A stretch of DNA of 64,000 nt, taken from SIAJ01 sp963773845 (GTDB lineage: Bacteria > Planctomycetota > Planctomycetia > Gemmatales > Gemmataceae). Made by a program: the position numbers and the translations under genes. Below, one piece after another: positions 10,232 through 18,677 of the stretch. The stretch is from positions 1-64,000 of the forward strand of contig CAVZCU010000016.1 of the NCBI GenBank assembly GCA_963773845.1, in the 5' to 3' direction. Positions within the stretch are counted from its first letter, which is position 1. The number at the start of each line of letters is the position of its first letter. Below the pieces are notes generated by a model. The model was given only the letters and a program-made list of their open reading frames with translations. It ran no database searches and had not been told where the DNA came from.

Positions 10232-10975
10232 ATGAATTCAAATGTCCGCGTGGCAATCGTCACGGGCGCTGGATCCGGGATTGGCCGCGCGACCGCACAG
10301 GCTTTGATTCGCGAGGGCTATCAGGTGATCCTGGCCGGCCGGCGTCGCGAGCCGCTCGAACAGACCGCGGCTGACACGCCGACACTCGTTGTGCCGACCG
10401 ACGTGACGGACCCCGAATCCGTTCGGCATCTATTTGAATCGGCAAAGCAGAAGTTTGGGCGCATCGATCTACTATTCAACAACGCCGGCTGCGGTGCGCG
10501 AGCCGTTCCGCTTGAGGACTTGACGGTTGACGAATGGCGACGTGTGGTCGACGTGAATCTGACCGGGGCGTTTCTCTGTACTCGCGAAGCGTTTCGCGTG
10601 ATGAAAGCCCAACAGCCCCGCGGCGGAAGGATCATCAATAATGGATCGATTTCCGCCCTTACGCCTCGTCCGTTCTCCGCACCGTACACGGCGACGAAGC
10701 ACGCAATCACCGGGCTGACCAAATCGACTGCCCTCGACGGCCGGGCTTACGACATCGCGTGTGGACAAATCGACATCGGCAATGCTGCCACCGAAATGAC
10801 GGCCCGAATGAAGGACGGGGTGCCGCAGGCCAATGGCACATTGGCCGTCGAGCCGACGATGGATGTGGAAAATGTCGCCCGGGCCGTCGTCTATATGGCT
10901 AGTCTGCCACTCGATGCCAATGTGCTTTTCATGACCGTGATGGCCACCAAGATGCCATTGGTCGGGCGCGGCTAA
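10232..10975 (+). CDS. Short-chain dehydrogenase/reductase (SDR) family oxidoreductase
   Basis: 247 residues from the ATG at 10232 (AAGGTGG upstream); an earlier in-frame ATG at 10187 adds 15 atypical residues. Classical SDR features are present: the TGAGSGIG cofactor loop near the N-terminus, NNAG motif, a catalytic Ser in NGSISA, and YTATK as the YxxxK active site. The Rossmann loop followed by AGRRREPL suggests NADP(H) preference. It would oxidise or reduce an alcohol/carbonyl substrate in the cytoplasm; the substrate cannot be read from sequence. The gene is not closely linked to neighbours: about 220 bases precede it without another gene. Confidence 0.9.
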   Translation: MNSNVRVAIVTGAGSGIGRATAQALIREGYQVILAGRRREPLEQTAADTPTLVVPTDVTDPESVRHLFESAKQKFGRIDLLFNNAGCGARAVPLEDLTVDEWRRVVDVNLTGAFLCTREAFRVMKAQQPRGGRIINNGSISALTPRPFSAPYTATKHAITGLTKSTALDGRAYDIACGQIDIGNAATEMTARMKDGVPQANGTLAVEPTMDVENVARAVVYMASLPLDANVLFMTVMATKMPLVGRG

Positions 10976-11103
10976 GCCACAGCGGTGGCTGATCCCGCAA
11001 TCGTGAGAATTCAGCAAGCCGACGAGAAGTGCATCGCAGCTCCGATGACGGGCGACGGAAGAGTATGATTCGTTCATTGTTCTTGTTCCGTTGACTTCTT
11101 GTC

Positions 11104-11129
11104 TTTATTTAGCAATTGTGCTAAATAAA
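11104..11129 (+). promoter_or_regulatory. Palindromic operator upstream of arsR-type gene
   Basis: A perfect 11-base inverted repeat, TTTATTTAGCA and its complement, separated by ATTG, ends four bases before the GTG start of the ArsR-family gene. A possible -35 box TTGACT lies at 11091-11096, so a repressor bound here would cover the promoter and translation start. An AT-rich palindrome of this kind is typical of winged-helix ArsR binding sites; autoregulation of the arsR-VOC operon is the likely function. Confidence 0.75.
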
Positions 11130-11133
11130 AGCG

Positions 11134-11442
11134 GTGGCAAAAAAACGGGAATCCCAGCGCCAGCAGGACGCTTACGAGGCGGTGTTTACGGCACTCGCCC
11201 ATCCGGCACGCCGACGAATACTCATGACGGTGCATTTCCACGGCGGAGCAATGACCGCTGGCGAGATCGCCGACATGTTCGAGCATGCGTGGCCCACGAC
11301 CACCCGGCACCTGAAGGTGCTCGAATCGGCCGGGTTGCTGGAACACGAACGACATGGACGGTCTCGAAGCTACCGGATCGACCGCCGTCGGCTGGAACTC
11401 GTTCGCGACTGGCTCGCGTGGTTCTCGAAATCTTCCCAGTAA
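11134..11442 (+). CDS. ArsR family winged-helix transcriptional regulator
   Basis: 102 residues, GTG start. The fold is readable as a short winged helix: ALAHPARRRILMTV (helix before the HTH), MTAGEIADMFEHAWPTTTRH as the DNA-binding helix-turn-helix, LKVLESAGLLEHERHGRS as recognition helix and wing, and SRSYRID as the wing strand. No CxC metal site of arsenic sensors is present, so it belongs to the metal-independent ArsR branch that often sits next to VOC or SRPBCC genes. It lies 18 bases upstream of the VOC gene and directly behind a palindromic operator, so it probably represses its own operon. Confidence 0.9.
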   Translation: MAKKRESQRQQDAYEAVFTALAHPARRRILMTVHFHGGAMTAGEIADMFEHAWPTTTRHLKVLESAGLLEHERHGRSRSYRIDRRRLELVRDWLAWFSKSSQ

Positions 11443-11460
11443 GGCAAGCGGAGGCGTCCA

Positions 11461-11913
11461 ATGGCATCGGAAAAGAAGACCAAAAGCGCTGCCAGCCGAA
11501 AGCAGGCGACGCCTCAAACGGCCGATGTACCAAGCCTGTTTCGCATCAATGTCGAAGTCGGCGATCTGGACGCGGCGGCCGAGTTCTACACGCGACTCTT
11601 CGGGCTGATCGGCCGCAAGCAAGGGGGCTCGCGCTGCTATTTCACCTGCGGCCCCGTCACGTTGCAAGTGGTCGACGTCTCCTCCGTCCGGCCGCCACAC
11701 CCGGCGGCCAAGGCGCTCTATTTTCTCGTCGATGACCTCGATGCGATCTTTGACCGAGCCAAATCGTTGAACTGTCTGGCGACGGACGAGGTGCACGGCG
11801 CGGCGGGTGGCCAGATCAGCGTGCGTCCGTGGGGAGAGCGTTCGTTCTATGCCGAGGATCGCTGGCATAACCCCCTCTGCTTTGTGGAGGCGGGGACAGT
11901 GTATCCGGGATGA
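11461..11913 (+). CDS. VOC (glyoxalase/bleomycin-resistance) family protein
   Basis: 150 residues with a charged N-terminal tail (about 25 residues) and one VOC module: FRINVEVGDLDAAAEFYTRLFGL, a central strand YFTCGPVTLQVVDV, and the second half ALYFLVDDLDAIFDRAKSL ... WGERSFYAEDRWHNPLCFVE. The motif of a closing FxEDRWxNxxCFVE is common in dioxygenase or lyase-like VOC enzymes that bind a metal, here plausibly through H and E residues, but a specific reaction cannot be assigned. Probably co-transcribed with the ArsR gene and controlled by the operator at 11104. Confidence 0.85.
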   Translation: MASEKKTKSAASRKQATPQTADVPSLFRINVEVGDLDAAAEFYTRLFGLIGRKQGGSRCYFTCGPVTLQVVDVSSVRPPHPAAKALYFLVDDLDAIFDRAKSLNCLATDEVHGAAGGQISVRPWGERSFYAEDRWHNPLCFVEAGTVYPG

Positions 11914-11952
11914 TCGATTCGCCTCCGCGGTCGATGTGGCGCGGTACGATAG

Positions 11953-12945
11953 TTGGCATGGGCGACGTCATTCTCAAACACGGCGGGTTCGAGGATTGCG
12001 GGCTGCCGTGTCGGTTGTCCTGGCGGCAATGTGCGGTTCGTCAGCAGCCATCGCCGCCCGTTGCAGACGCCTCCCGCGACGATTCGCGCCCCCGAGACAG
12101 ATCCCATATCCATTCATGCGGATGGTCTTCACAACGCCTTTCGCATTTCCGATCGCGTTTACAGTGGCAGCATCCCAGACGGGGAAGAGGGCTTCTCCGC
12201 GCTGGAACGGCTCGGAATCAAGACCATCATCTCGGTCGACGGCATGCGTCCGGATGTGGAGGCCGCTCGACGACACGGCATGAGGTATGTCCACCTCCCA
12301 TTCGGCTATGACGGTGTTCCCCACGAACGCGTGGTCGAACTTGCAAAGGTGGCATCGACGATCGAGGGACCGATTTACGTTCATTGTCATCACGGCAAGC
12401 ACCGGGGACCGGCGGCGGTCGCGGCAATTGAAATGTGTACCGATCGGCAGTGGAGCGCGGATCAGGCCGACGCTTGGCTCAAGTTGGCCGGGACCGATCC
12501 GCGCTATACGGGCCTCAAGGGTCTGCCGCATCAATTAACGCCGCCAACTCCCGCTGAGATCGAGCGCATTCCCGCGAATTTCCCGTCCGTGACGCCGGTT
12601 AGTGGCCTCGCTCAAATCATGGTCGATGTGGACGCACGGTTCGACAATCTCAAACTCGCCAAGACAGCAGGCTGGGCGACTCCGAAAGGACACCCGGACG
12701 TCGAACCGGTTCACGAGGTCGTGATGTTGGTCGAACATTTTCGCGAAGCTGCCCGGCTCGAGGAAGTGAAGATGCGTGGCAGCGAGTTCGAGCGATTTAT
12801 GCACGATGCGGAATCGGCAGCAATCGAACTGGAAGAATCGCTTCGGGGGAAGAAGACCGATCGCATCTCGAAATCGTTCGAGCGATCGGCCGCGACTTGT
12901 GCGGCCTGCCACGAACGCTACCGCGATCGTCCAGGATCTCACTGA
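11953..12945 (+). CDS. Dual-specificity-phosphatase-like protein fused to C-terminal CxxCH (cytochrome c'-like) domain
   Basis: The open frame starts at a TTG and gives 330 residues. Residues about 60-185 form a tyrosine/dual-specificity phosphatase domain with the active site HCHHGKHRG, matching HCx5R. The last ~110 residues are helical and end in CAACH near the C-terminus, the position of the heme site in cytochrome c'/c556 proteins. An export signal is expected for heme attachment, and a hydrophobic signal-like stretch (AAVSVVLAAMCGSSAAIAA) is encoded at about 12000-12055 in another frame, so the true N-terminus probably lies there with a one-base break near 12060. A periplasmic phosphatase fused to a heme-binding domain is unusual; substrate unknown. 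Confidence 0.75.
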   Translation: MAWATSFSNTAGSRIAGCRVGCPGGNVRFVSSHRRPLQTPPATIRAPETDPISIHADGLHNAFRISDRVYSGSIPDGEEGFSALERLGIKTIISVDGMRPDVEAARRHGMRYVHLPFGYDGVPHERVVELAKVASTIEGPIYVHCHHGKHRGPAAVAAIEMCTDRQWSADQADAWLKLAGTDPRYTGLKGLPHQLTPPTPAEIERIPANFPSVTPVSGLAQIMVDVDARFDNLKLAKTAGWATPKGHPDVEPVHEVVMLVEHFREAARLEEVKMRGSEFERFMHDAESAAIELEESLRGKKTDRISKSFERSAATCAACHERYRDRPGSH

Positions 12946-12960
12946 CCCATTCAATGCCAG

Positions 12961-12984
12961 AAGCCCGGGGTTGCAGCCCCGGGC
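12961..12984. terminator. Hairpin between convergent genes
   Basis: GCCCGGGG and CCCCGGGC form a perfect GC-rich stem with a six-base loop, placed between the stops of the phosphatase (plus strand, 12945) and the Cys-rich protein (minus strand, 13018). It lacks a T-run, so it may serve as a shared transcript-end structure or be one of the interspersed hairpins of this genome. Confidence 0.55.
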
Positions 12985-13017
12985 TCCGGCGATCATTCGT
13001 TTATCCGCTGCGAAGGA

Positions 13018-14172
13018 TTACTTGCAGCAGAAGCAGCCCTTGATCTTCGAGCAGCAATTGTGAATCTTGCAGCAGGCTTCGCTGCAGCAGTACTTCACCT
13101 TGTTGCAGCAGCTGCTGCAGCACTCTTTCACCTTTTCGCAGCAGCCGGTGCAGCAACTCTTGTCGCAGCAGCCGTTGTTGCAGCCATTATTGCAACCATT
13201 GTTGTAACCTTCGTTGCAGCCCTGGTTACAGCCGACTGGCGCCTGAGCAACCAGGGCGCACGGGGCTTCCATCACCGGGGCCGGGCAAGCCTCTTCAACC
13301 CACGTCGGCACCATCTTCGTGACATTCACCGTTTCCTGGCACGGCTGGCAGACGGTCACGCAACGGGTCGCTTGATACGGGACGCACACTTGCTTGCAGC
13401 ACACCACTTCCTTCTGGGTGGTGCATGGCACGCACCGGGTCTTGCAGACCGGCACGCAGGTGGTCTTCGTCTCGGTCTTCCAGGTGCAGCATTGCTTCGT
13501 GACGGGGACGCATTCCCACGTGCACTTCGGAACGGTGCAGGGGACGCATTCCCGATGAATTTCCGGCTTGTAGACCGGGAACGAGAAGCTCAAGCCCTTG
13601 TTGCAGCCGTTGCCGCACCCACCGCCGCATTTGTCACAGCAGCCGTCACCACAGCCACCGCCGCAGCCGCCGCAACCGCCGCATCCGACCGTCTTGCACT
13701 CCTTATGGAAGCAGATGTGGCACTTTTCCTTGTACACGGTCACCCATTCGACCTTCTTCCGCTTCTCCATTACGACTTTCTGGGTGTAACACGGAACCTT
13801 GACGCAACAGGTCTTGGTCACCATTTCCGTGTACGTCTCGGTCTTGTAGGTCGTGACCGGGACCATCTTCTTCTCTTGCACCGTCTCGGTCCGATAGGCC
13901 GTGTAGGTCTCGGTCTTCTGGACCGGCTTCATCACCGTCCGGGTCTCCTGGACCATGGTCGGGACAAGCTTGCACACCTTGCGGGTGGCTGGCGGACACG
14001 GGGCGCCTGGCGCCGGCATGCCGGCCACCGGCATCTGAATCGGGGCCGGGCCAATCCCGACCGCCGGCGGCATGGTCCTCGGACCAGCCTTGGGGGCATC
14101 CTCGGCAACCGCCGCAAACGGCACCACTGCCAGGAGCGCACCCGCGAAAACGAGTTTACGCACGCTCAACAT
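13018..14172 (-). CDS. Exported cysteine-rich envelope protein
   Basis: 384 residues from the ATG at 14172, which has GAGAGG upstream and opens a signal peptide (MLSVRKLVFAGALLAVVPFAAVAE). After a Pro-rich linker come short repeats built of T-x-T-E-T/V-P runs (ETYTAYRTETV, VPVTTYKTETYTEMV), a Gly/Cys stretch (GCGGCGGCGGGCGDGCC), then C-V-P-x-C repeats and a tail of CC pairs. I count 58 cysteines, about 15 percent. Composition recalls the YTV and other Cys-rich proteins proposed to crosslink the planctomycete envelope; that role is inference. The repetitive DNA leaves a long open frame on the opposite strand that is not a gene. Confidence 0.85.
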   Translation of the reverse strand: MLSVRKLVFAGALLAVVPFAAVAEDAPKAGPRTMPPAVGIGPAPIQMPVAGMPAPGAPCPPATRKVCKLVPTMVQETRTVMKPVQKTETYTAYRTETVQEKKMVPVTTYKTETYTEMVTKTCCVKVPCYTQKVVMEKRKKVEWVTVYKEKCHICFHKECKTVGCGGCGGCGGGCGDGCCDKCGGGCGNGCNKGLSFSFPVYKPEIHRECVPCTVPKCTWECVPVTKQCCTWKTETKTTCVPVCKTRCVPCTTQKEVVCCKQVCVPYQATRCVTVCQPCQETVNVTKMVPTWVEEACPAPVMEAPCALVAQAPVGCNQGCNEGYNNGCNNGCNNGCCDKSCCTGCCEKVKECCSSCCNKVKYCCSEACCKIHNCCSKIKGCFCCK

Positions 14173-14526
14173 GGGAACCTCTCCATTTCCAAGTGGTCGC
14201 CCGCGGTCGCCGCCCACGTTCATCCTGGTGACGCGAGAGACCCGACGCCGGGTTCGACGTTCACTGTGAGTATTCCCCACGTAGGCAAAGAGTGAAAGTC
14301 AGGCGAGCTGGAAAAAGCACAGAAACCAGGCAAGAGGCGCACGCCTCTACGCGTAACGCCGCAGCTGTCAATCGTGTCAGCTGTCGCAGGTAGCGCGATT
14401 GTGAGTTGGGATTGCATCGGTCTTGCGGAGTTGAGGATCACGGTGGGTGTCAAGCAGTACGAATGGAGGAAACTTGCGGGGTCCGGAAAGGGCAAAGCGT
14501 GCTGAGGGTTGAGCGGAGTCCGAAGA
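14173..14526. other. Intergenic region with small hairpin
   Basis: Between the kinase-WD40 gene stop and the Cys-rich gene start, both on the minus strand. It should hold the kinase terminator and the Cys-rich promoter. A hairpin AGAGGCG-CA-CGCCTCT is at 14333-14348, and CAGCTG occurs twice at about 14360-14382. No gene is visible and no clear sigma-70 promoter was recognised. Confidence 0.4.
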
Positions 14527-17500
14527 CTATTTCGCCGCCCGCCAGATGCGCAAAACTCCTTCGCGGCCGACCGACAGCATCACGCGATCATCTCGGAATG
14601 CGATCAACATGACAATGTCCGAATGTCCCATCAGTGCGGCTCGCTCCTGGCCGGTGTCCGGGTCGCGAAGGCGCACGGCACGGTCGACGCCGCCGGATGC
14701 GAGTGTTCGCCCGTCGGCCGTAAATGCCAGGGCGCCGACCGAGTCGATCAGGCCAGACGGGGACGGTCGGGTCGTCACTTCGAGAGCCTCCCCCGGCGAA
14801 TTGGGTCGATTTGCGGTCGAAGGCTTCGGCTTCAGTTCCCAAACTTTGACCAGACCCCCTTGGTCGGCGGTGGCCATTTCCCACTCGTGGGTGGTGTCGC
14901 CGGGCCTCACGACAACAGCGGTAATTCGCAGGTAATGCGCCATCACCTGACTAAAGAGCAGCTCGCCACTGGCAGCATCCCAAACGTGCAATCCGGAGCC
15001 GGCGGTCGTGATGAGTTTCTGGCCATCCGGGCTAAACTTGACGAGCGTCGCACGGCCGATGGCCTGCACCAGAGAGTGCTGCACTTTACCCGTCGCGACA
15101 TTGATCCAGCGAATTCCACCGCTATCCGTCGCGAATACGAGATCGTCGCCGTGTAGAGCGAGCGATGCTGCAGGCTCCTTGGAGAGACGGGTCGGCCGTT
15201 CATCGGAGTTGCGATCGCTCAAGTGCCAAGCGTAGACGCCGCTCGACGTCCCAGCCGCAACGACGCTGCCATCCTGACTGACAGCCACACATCGGGGCGA
15301 TTGGTCCAATCCCGCGAGCACCCGATTCGGAGAAGTCCGCGGCTCGCGGGAAATTCTTCCCAATGTCCAATACCGGATTTGCCTGGTGGCCTTCTCGGCG
15401 GCAACCAGGTAACGGCCGTCCGAACTGATCGCCGTCGCCGACAAGGGCGCGTGGACGGCGAGTTCAATGGCTTCCTCTCTTTGCCCCGAAAAGTTCCACA
15501 GCCGCACCACGCCGTCTTGCCCCCCGCTCACCACCGCCAATCCGCTCGGATCAAAACTAACGGCACGAATCGCTCGCACGGACGGCTCACGTCCTGGCCG
15601 CGGCTCCTTTTCGGGGCGGAAGATGGCCCGCTCTTGCAACGTGGAAACATCCCAGACCCGCACGGTGCCATCGCGGCCGGCGCTGGCGAGGCGCTTGCCG
15701 TCGGGCGCAAACGACAAATCGTAGACGGCCAGCCCGGTGTGGCCGCGCAACGTGCCGGCCCTCTTGTCGATGAGGGGTCGATAGAGCTGGATGACCGGTT
15801 GATCCCCGTCGGGCTCGGCGTCGCCGGCGGCCGCGAGCAATTCGCCGTCGACCGTGACAGCCAGCGCACGTATCGGCTTCTTTAAGCGGAAAAGCTCTTG
15901 TGCGCGTCCGCCGCCCGGCCGCAACTTCCAAAACAGCACGCGACCGTCCGTGCCGGCGGAGAAAAGCCCGGTATCCGACCAGGCCAACGTCCACACGGCG
16001 CCGACATGTTCCTTGAGCACCCCCGCCGCAGTCGGTTGGGTTCGCATCTTACCCACGGTCCGCGGGGGGATATCCCACAATCGGACCAGTCCGTCGGCGC
16101 CCGCGGATGCGAGCATCTTGCCCGTTGGATCGAACGCGACCGCGTTCACCGAGTTCGAGTGCCCCGTCACGGTGGCGAACGGTTCCAGTTGTGCGGGCTG
16201 CCTCGGCTTTCGCGCCGGCAATTCCCAGAAGCGAACCGTGTTGTCGCCGCCGGCGGTCGCGAGGGTTCGGCCATCCGGCGCGAATGCAATCGCCTGGACC
16301 GCGAGTTGATGACCGGCGAGAACAAAAAGCAGTCGACGGCTGCGCACGTCGTAGATTCGTGCCAGCGGATCGAGGCCGCTCACGGTCGCGACCATTGAGC
16401 CGTCCGGCGAGTGTTCCACGCGTGCCACCGGCGGCCGATCGCTCACTCCCTGATGAACGCCGATCACCTGTTCGGTCACCAGGCATTGGGCGCGGATATA
16501 GTGCCAGGTGAAGTCGCGCAGCCTTTCCGGGCAGCGGCGCACATCTTCGAGCAGTCGCAGTGCTCGCTGCGGATCGCGTTCGCCTAAAGCAGCGGCCTTG
16601 AATAATTGCAACGCATAGATGCCGCGCTCGGCTTCCTGTTTGCGGGCCTCGGCTTCTTGCTGGGCTTTTTCGGCCGCCAGCCGGGATTTCTCGGCTTCAA
16701 TGCGTTGTGCGTCGGCTCGTTGCTTGGCGAAAAGTGCTTGTGATTCCGCATCGCGGGCAGCGCGGGCTTCCCATTCCGTCTGATCCGCGGCCAGCCGAAG
16801 CTTGACGTTGAAATAGAGACTGACGATCAGCAGGGAGGTGACGGCGATTGCACTCGTAAGGCTAAGCGCGGTCGCCGCGGGATGCCGGCGCATCCACTTG
16901 ATGCCGCGCTCCCAGCGACCGACTGGGCGCGCGGTGATCGCTTCGCCGCGCTGAAAGCGCCGCAAGTCATCGGCCAGCTCGCCGGCCGTGGGGTATCGTC
17001 GCGCCGGCTCCTTGCGCAAGCATTTCAGGCAGATTGTTTCCAAATCGCGGGGCAACTTGGCCCGCAATTTCGACGGCGGCACCGGATCATCGCCCATCAC
17101 CTGGAGCACAGTGTCCAGGGCGGTCTCCCCGCGGAACGGCGGCCTGCCGGTCAGTAACTCATACAGGATCGTGCCAAGAGCATAGACATCGGTGTGTGGA
17201 CCGACCGTACGATTCTTTCCGGCCGCCTGTTCGGGCGCCAAATAACTCGGTGTACCAATGACCGCGCCGCTTCGCGTCTGATGCGCCGGCGCCGTTCGGG
17301 CCGAATCGTCCGACCAGGAGGATTCGGGTTCGACCCGCTTTGCCAGGCCGAAATCGGTGATCTTGGGAATGCGATAATCGGACGACGGAAGTCGGAACAG
17401 GGGATCATCCGCCTTGCGATCGGCCTGGCTGCCACTGAGTTCAACATTGGAAAGGAGGATGTTGGCCGGCTTCAAGTCGCGGTGCACAATGCCGCGTTCG

Positions 17501-18228
17501 TGAGCAAACTGCATCGCCCGAGCCAGTGCTTCGACGAGATCGGCCGCCGGCTTCGCCGGCCACGGATGGCCAGCAAGCAAATTCGCCAGGCTACCGCCGC
17601 CCACATATTCGAATGCCAGGTAAGGTCGGCCCTGTGCCTCGCCGATGTCATAAATCTGGACGATATTGGGATGCTGAAGTGCCGCGACCGACTCGGCCTC
17701 GCGACGAAAGCGGTCGCGCTCGCTGGTGCCCGCGTGTTCGCCGCTCAGGATCATCTTGAGCGCAACGGGTCGATTCAGGCCGACCTGCCGGGCGAGATAA
17801 ACGACCCCCATGCCGCCGCGACCGAGTTCGGAAAGAATTTCATAACCCGGAACAGCATGGCGAAGCGATTCCACCGGCGGACCCTCGCGGGCCGGATCGT
17901 CTCCGCCGACCGTGAGCGTCACCTGCGGATTTACCAGTTCATTCGGGGTAAGCAATTCGCCCGTCGCCGAGAGATTCTCGGGCGTATCGGGGACCGCGGA
18001 ATCGGTAACGATTTCGTCGCGAGCCTGTTCTTCTTCCGGCGCGGCAGAGTCCATATCGGCTATTGTCCGAACCGGGGGGCCGATGCTCAATCCGGAATCC
18101 ATCATCCCAGTTGGACGACCGCCGCCGGCAACATGTTCGGTCACAAGTTCGAAACAACGTGGTAACAAGCTGCGATCCGTGCAGCCTGGCGGGGCAAGAG
18201 TTTTGTTCGGTGTAACAATCCGCGACAT
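14527..18228 (-). CDS. Membrane Ser/Thr protein kinase with WD40 sensor propeller
   Basis: About 1233 residues from the ATG at 18228 (GAGGGGG upstream); an in-frame ATG at 18273 lacks this. After a 125-residue disordered head comes a Hanks-type kinase domain: GRGGMGVVYLA P-loop, VALKM lysine, HRDLKPANILL catalytic loop, DFGLAK metal site, and GTPSYLAPEQ activation segment. A single membrane helix (TSAIAVTSLLIVSLYF) follows, then a charged coiled coil rich in Ala/Glu/Lys/Arg, then ten or more WD40 blades (FAPDGRTLATAGGDNTVRFW and similar). The topology puts the propeller outside the cytoplasm as the probable sensor. This architecture is common in planctomycetes; ligand and targets are unknown. 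Confidence 0.95.
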   Translation of the reverse strand: MSRIVTPNKTLAPPGCTDRSLLPRCFELVTEHVAGGGRPTGMMDSGLSIGPPVRTIADMDSAAPEEEQARDEIVTDSAVPDTPENLSATGELLTPNELVNPQVTLTVGGDDPAREGPPVESLRHAVPGYEILSELGRGGMGVVYLARQVGLNRPVALKMILSGEHAGTSERDRFRREAESVAALQHPNIVQIYDIGEAQGRPYLAFEYVGGGSLANLLAGHPWPAKPAADLVEALARAMQFAHERGIVHRDLKPANILLSNVELSGSQADRKADDPLFRLPSSDYRIPKITDFGLAKRVEPESSWSDDSARTAPAHQTRSGAVIGTPSYLAPEQAAGKNRTVGPHTDVYALGTILYELLTGRPPFRGETALDTVLQVMGDDPVPPSKLRAKLPRDLETICLKCLRKEPARRYPTAGELADDLRRFQRGEAITARPVGRWERGIKWMRRHPAATALSLTSAIAVTSLLIVSLYFNVKLRLAADQTEWEARAARDAESQALFAKQRADAQRIEAEKSRLAAEKAQQEAEARKQEAERGIYALQLFKAAALGERDPQRALRLLEDVRRCPERLRDFTWHYIRAQCLVTEQVIGVHQGVSDRPPVARVEHSPDGSMVATVSGLDPLARIYDVRSRRLLFVLAGHQLAVQAIAFAPDGRTLATAGGDNTVRFWELPARKPRQPAQLEPFATVTGHSNSVNAVAFDPTGKMLASAGADGLVRLWDIPPRTVGKMRTQPTAAGVLKEHVGAVWTLAWSDTGLFSAGTDGRVLFWKLRPGGGRAQELFRLKKPIRALAVTVDGELLAAAGDAEPDGDQPVIQLYRPLIDKRAGTLRGHTGLAVYDLSFAPDGKRLASAGRDGTVRVWDVSTLQERAIFRPEKEPRPGREPSVRAIRAVSFDPSGLAVVSGGQDGVVRLWNFSGQREEAIELAVHAPLSATAISSDGRYLVAAEKATRQIRYWTLGRISREPRTSPNRVLAGLDQSPRCVAVSQDGSVVAAGTSSGVYAWHLSDRNSDERPTRLSKEPAASLALHGDDLVFATDSGGIRWINVATGKVQHSLVQAIGRATLVKFSPDGQKLITTAGSGLHVWDAASGELLFSQVMAHYLRITAVVVRPGDTTHEWEMATADQGGLVKVWELKPKPSTANRPNSPGEALEVTTRPSPSGLIDSVGALAFTADGRTLASGGVDRAVRLRDPDTGQERAALMGHSDIVMLIAFRDDRVMLSVGREGVLRIWRAAK

Positions 18229-18433
18229 TTCGCACCCCCTCATTCGGTAAACTTCTTTTCTTTTCGGTGTCAAAAGGTGTCAAATGGTGTCACCTCCCGC
18301 CGCGGCTAGACGAGCGCGCCATGACGGCGTGCCATCCTGGTATTTCGGTGCACGCAAAACGCTAGGGGGAAATAGGTGAATTCCATCGGATTTTCGCTGC
18401 CGCTGTTTTTCTGGCTCCGGTCGAGCCACACTC

Positions 18434-18530
18434 GTGAAGCCGCGACGCGGAGTCTTCGGAGCGGAGCGCGAGACGCGGAAATGGCAAGCGCTGCGCTCCG
18501 CTCCGCAAAGCCTCCGCGTCGCGGCTTCAC
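18434..18530. repeat. Long inverted repeat
   Basis: Arms at 18434-18469 and 18493-18530 are near-perfect reverse complements (36 versus 38 bases, few differences), separated by 23 bases. Both arms begin at the outside with GTGAAGCCGCGACGCGGAG. Because of the symmetry, similar small ORFs appear on both strands; neither looks like a gene. The wider 18229-18677 interval holds nothing else recognisable and should contain the kinase promoter. Confidence 0.7.
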
Positions 18531-18677
18531 ACGGGCCGGCTGATAGTCGGTCGCCGGATGCGACGACCACTTGGATGTGCGCGATATTGCCGCCCTCGTC
18601 TTGGCAAAAGGCAGATTGTTGCTCGCACCAATTCTGTCCCGATACGAACTGGGAAACCAGTGGGCGAGTCCGGAGGG

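Noticed and set aside
13060..14295. 411-codon plus-strand open frame opposite the Cys-rich gene
   Set aside because: It results from the repetitive GC-rich composition of the minus-strand gene; the product has no recognisable domain and no plausible signal.
17194..18165. 323-codon plus-strand open frame
   Set aside because: Shadow of the kinase domain on the minus strand.
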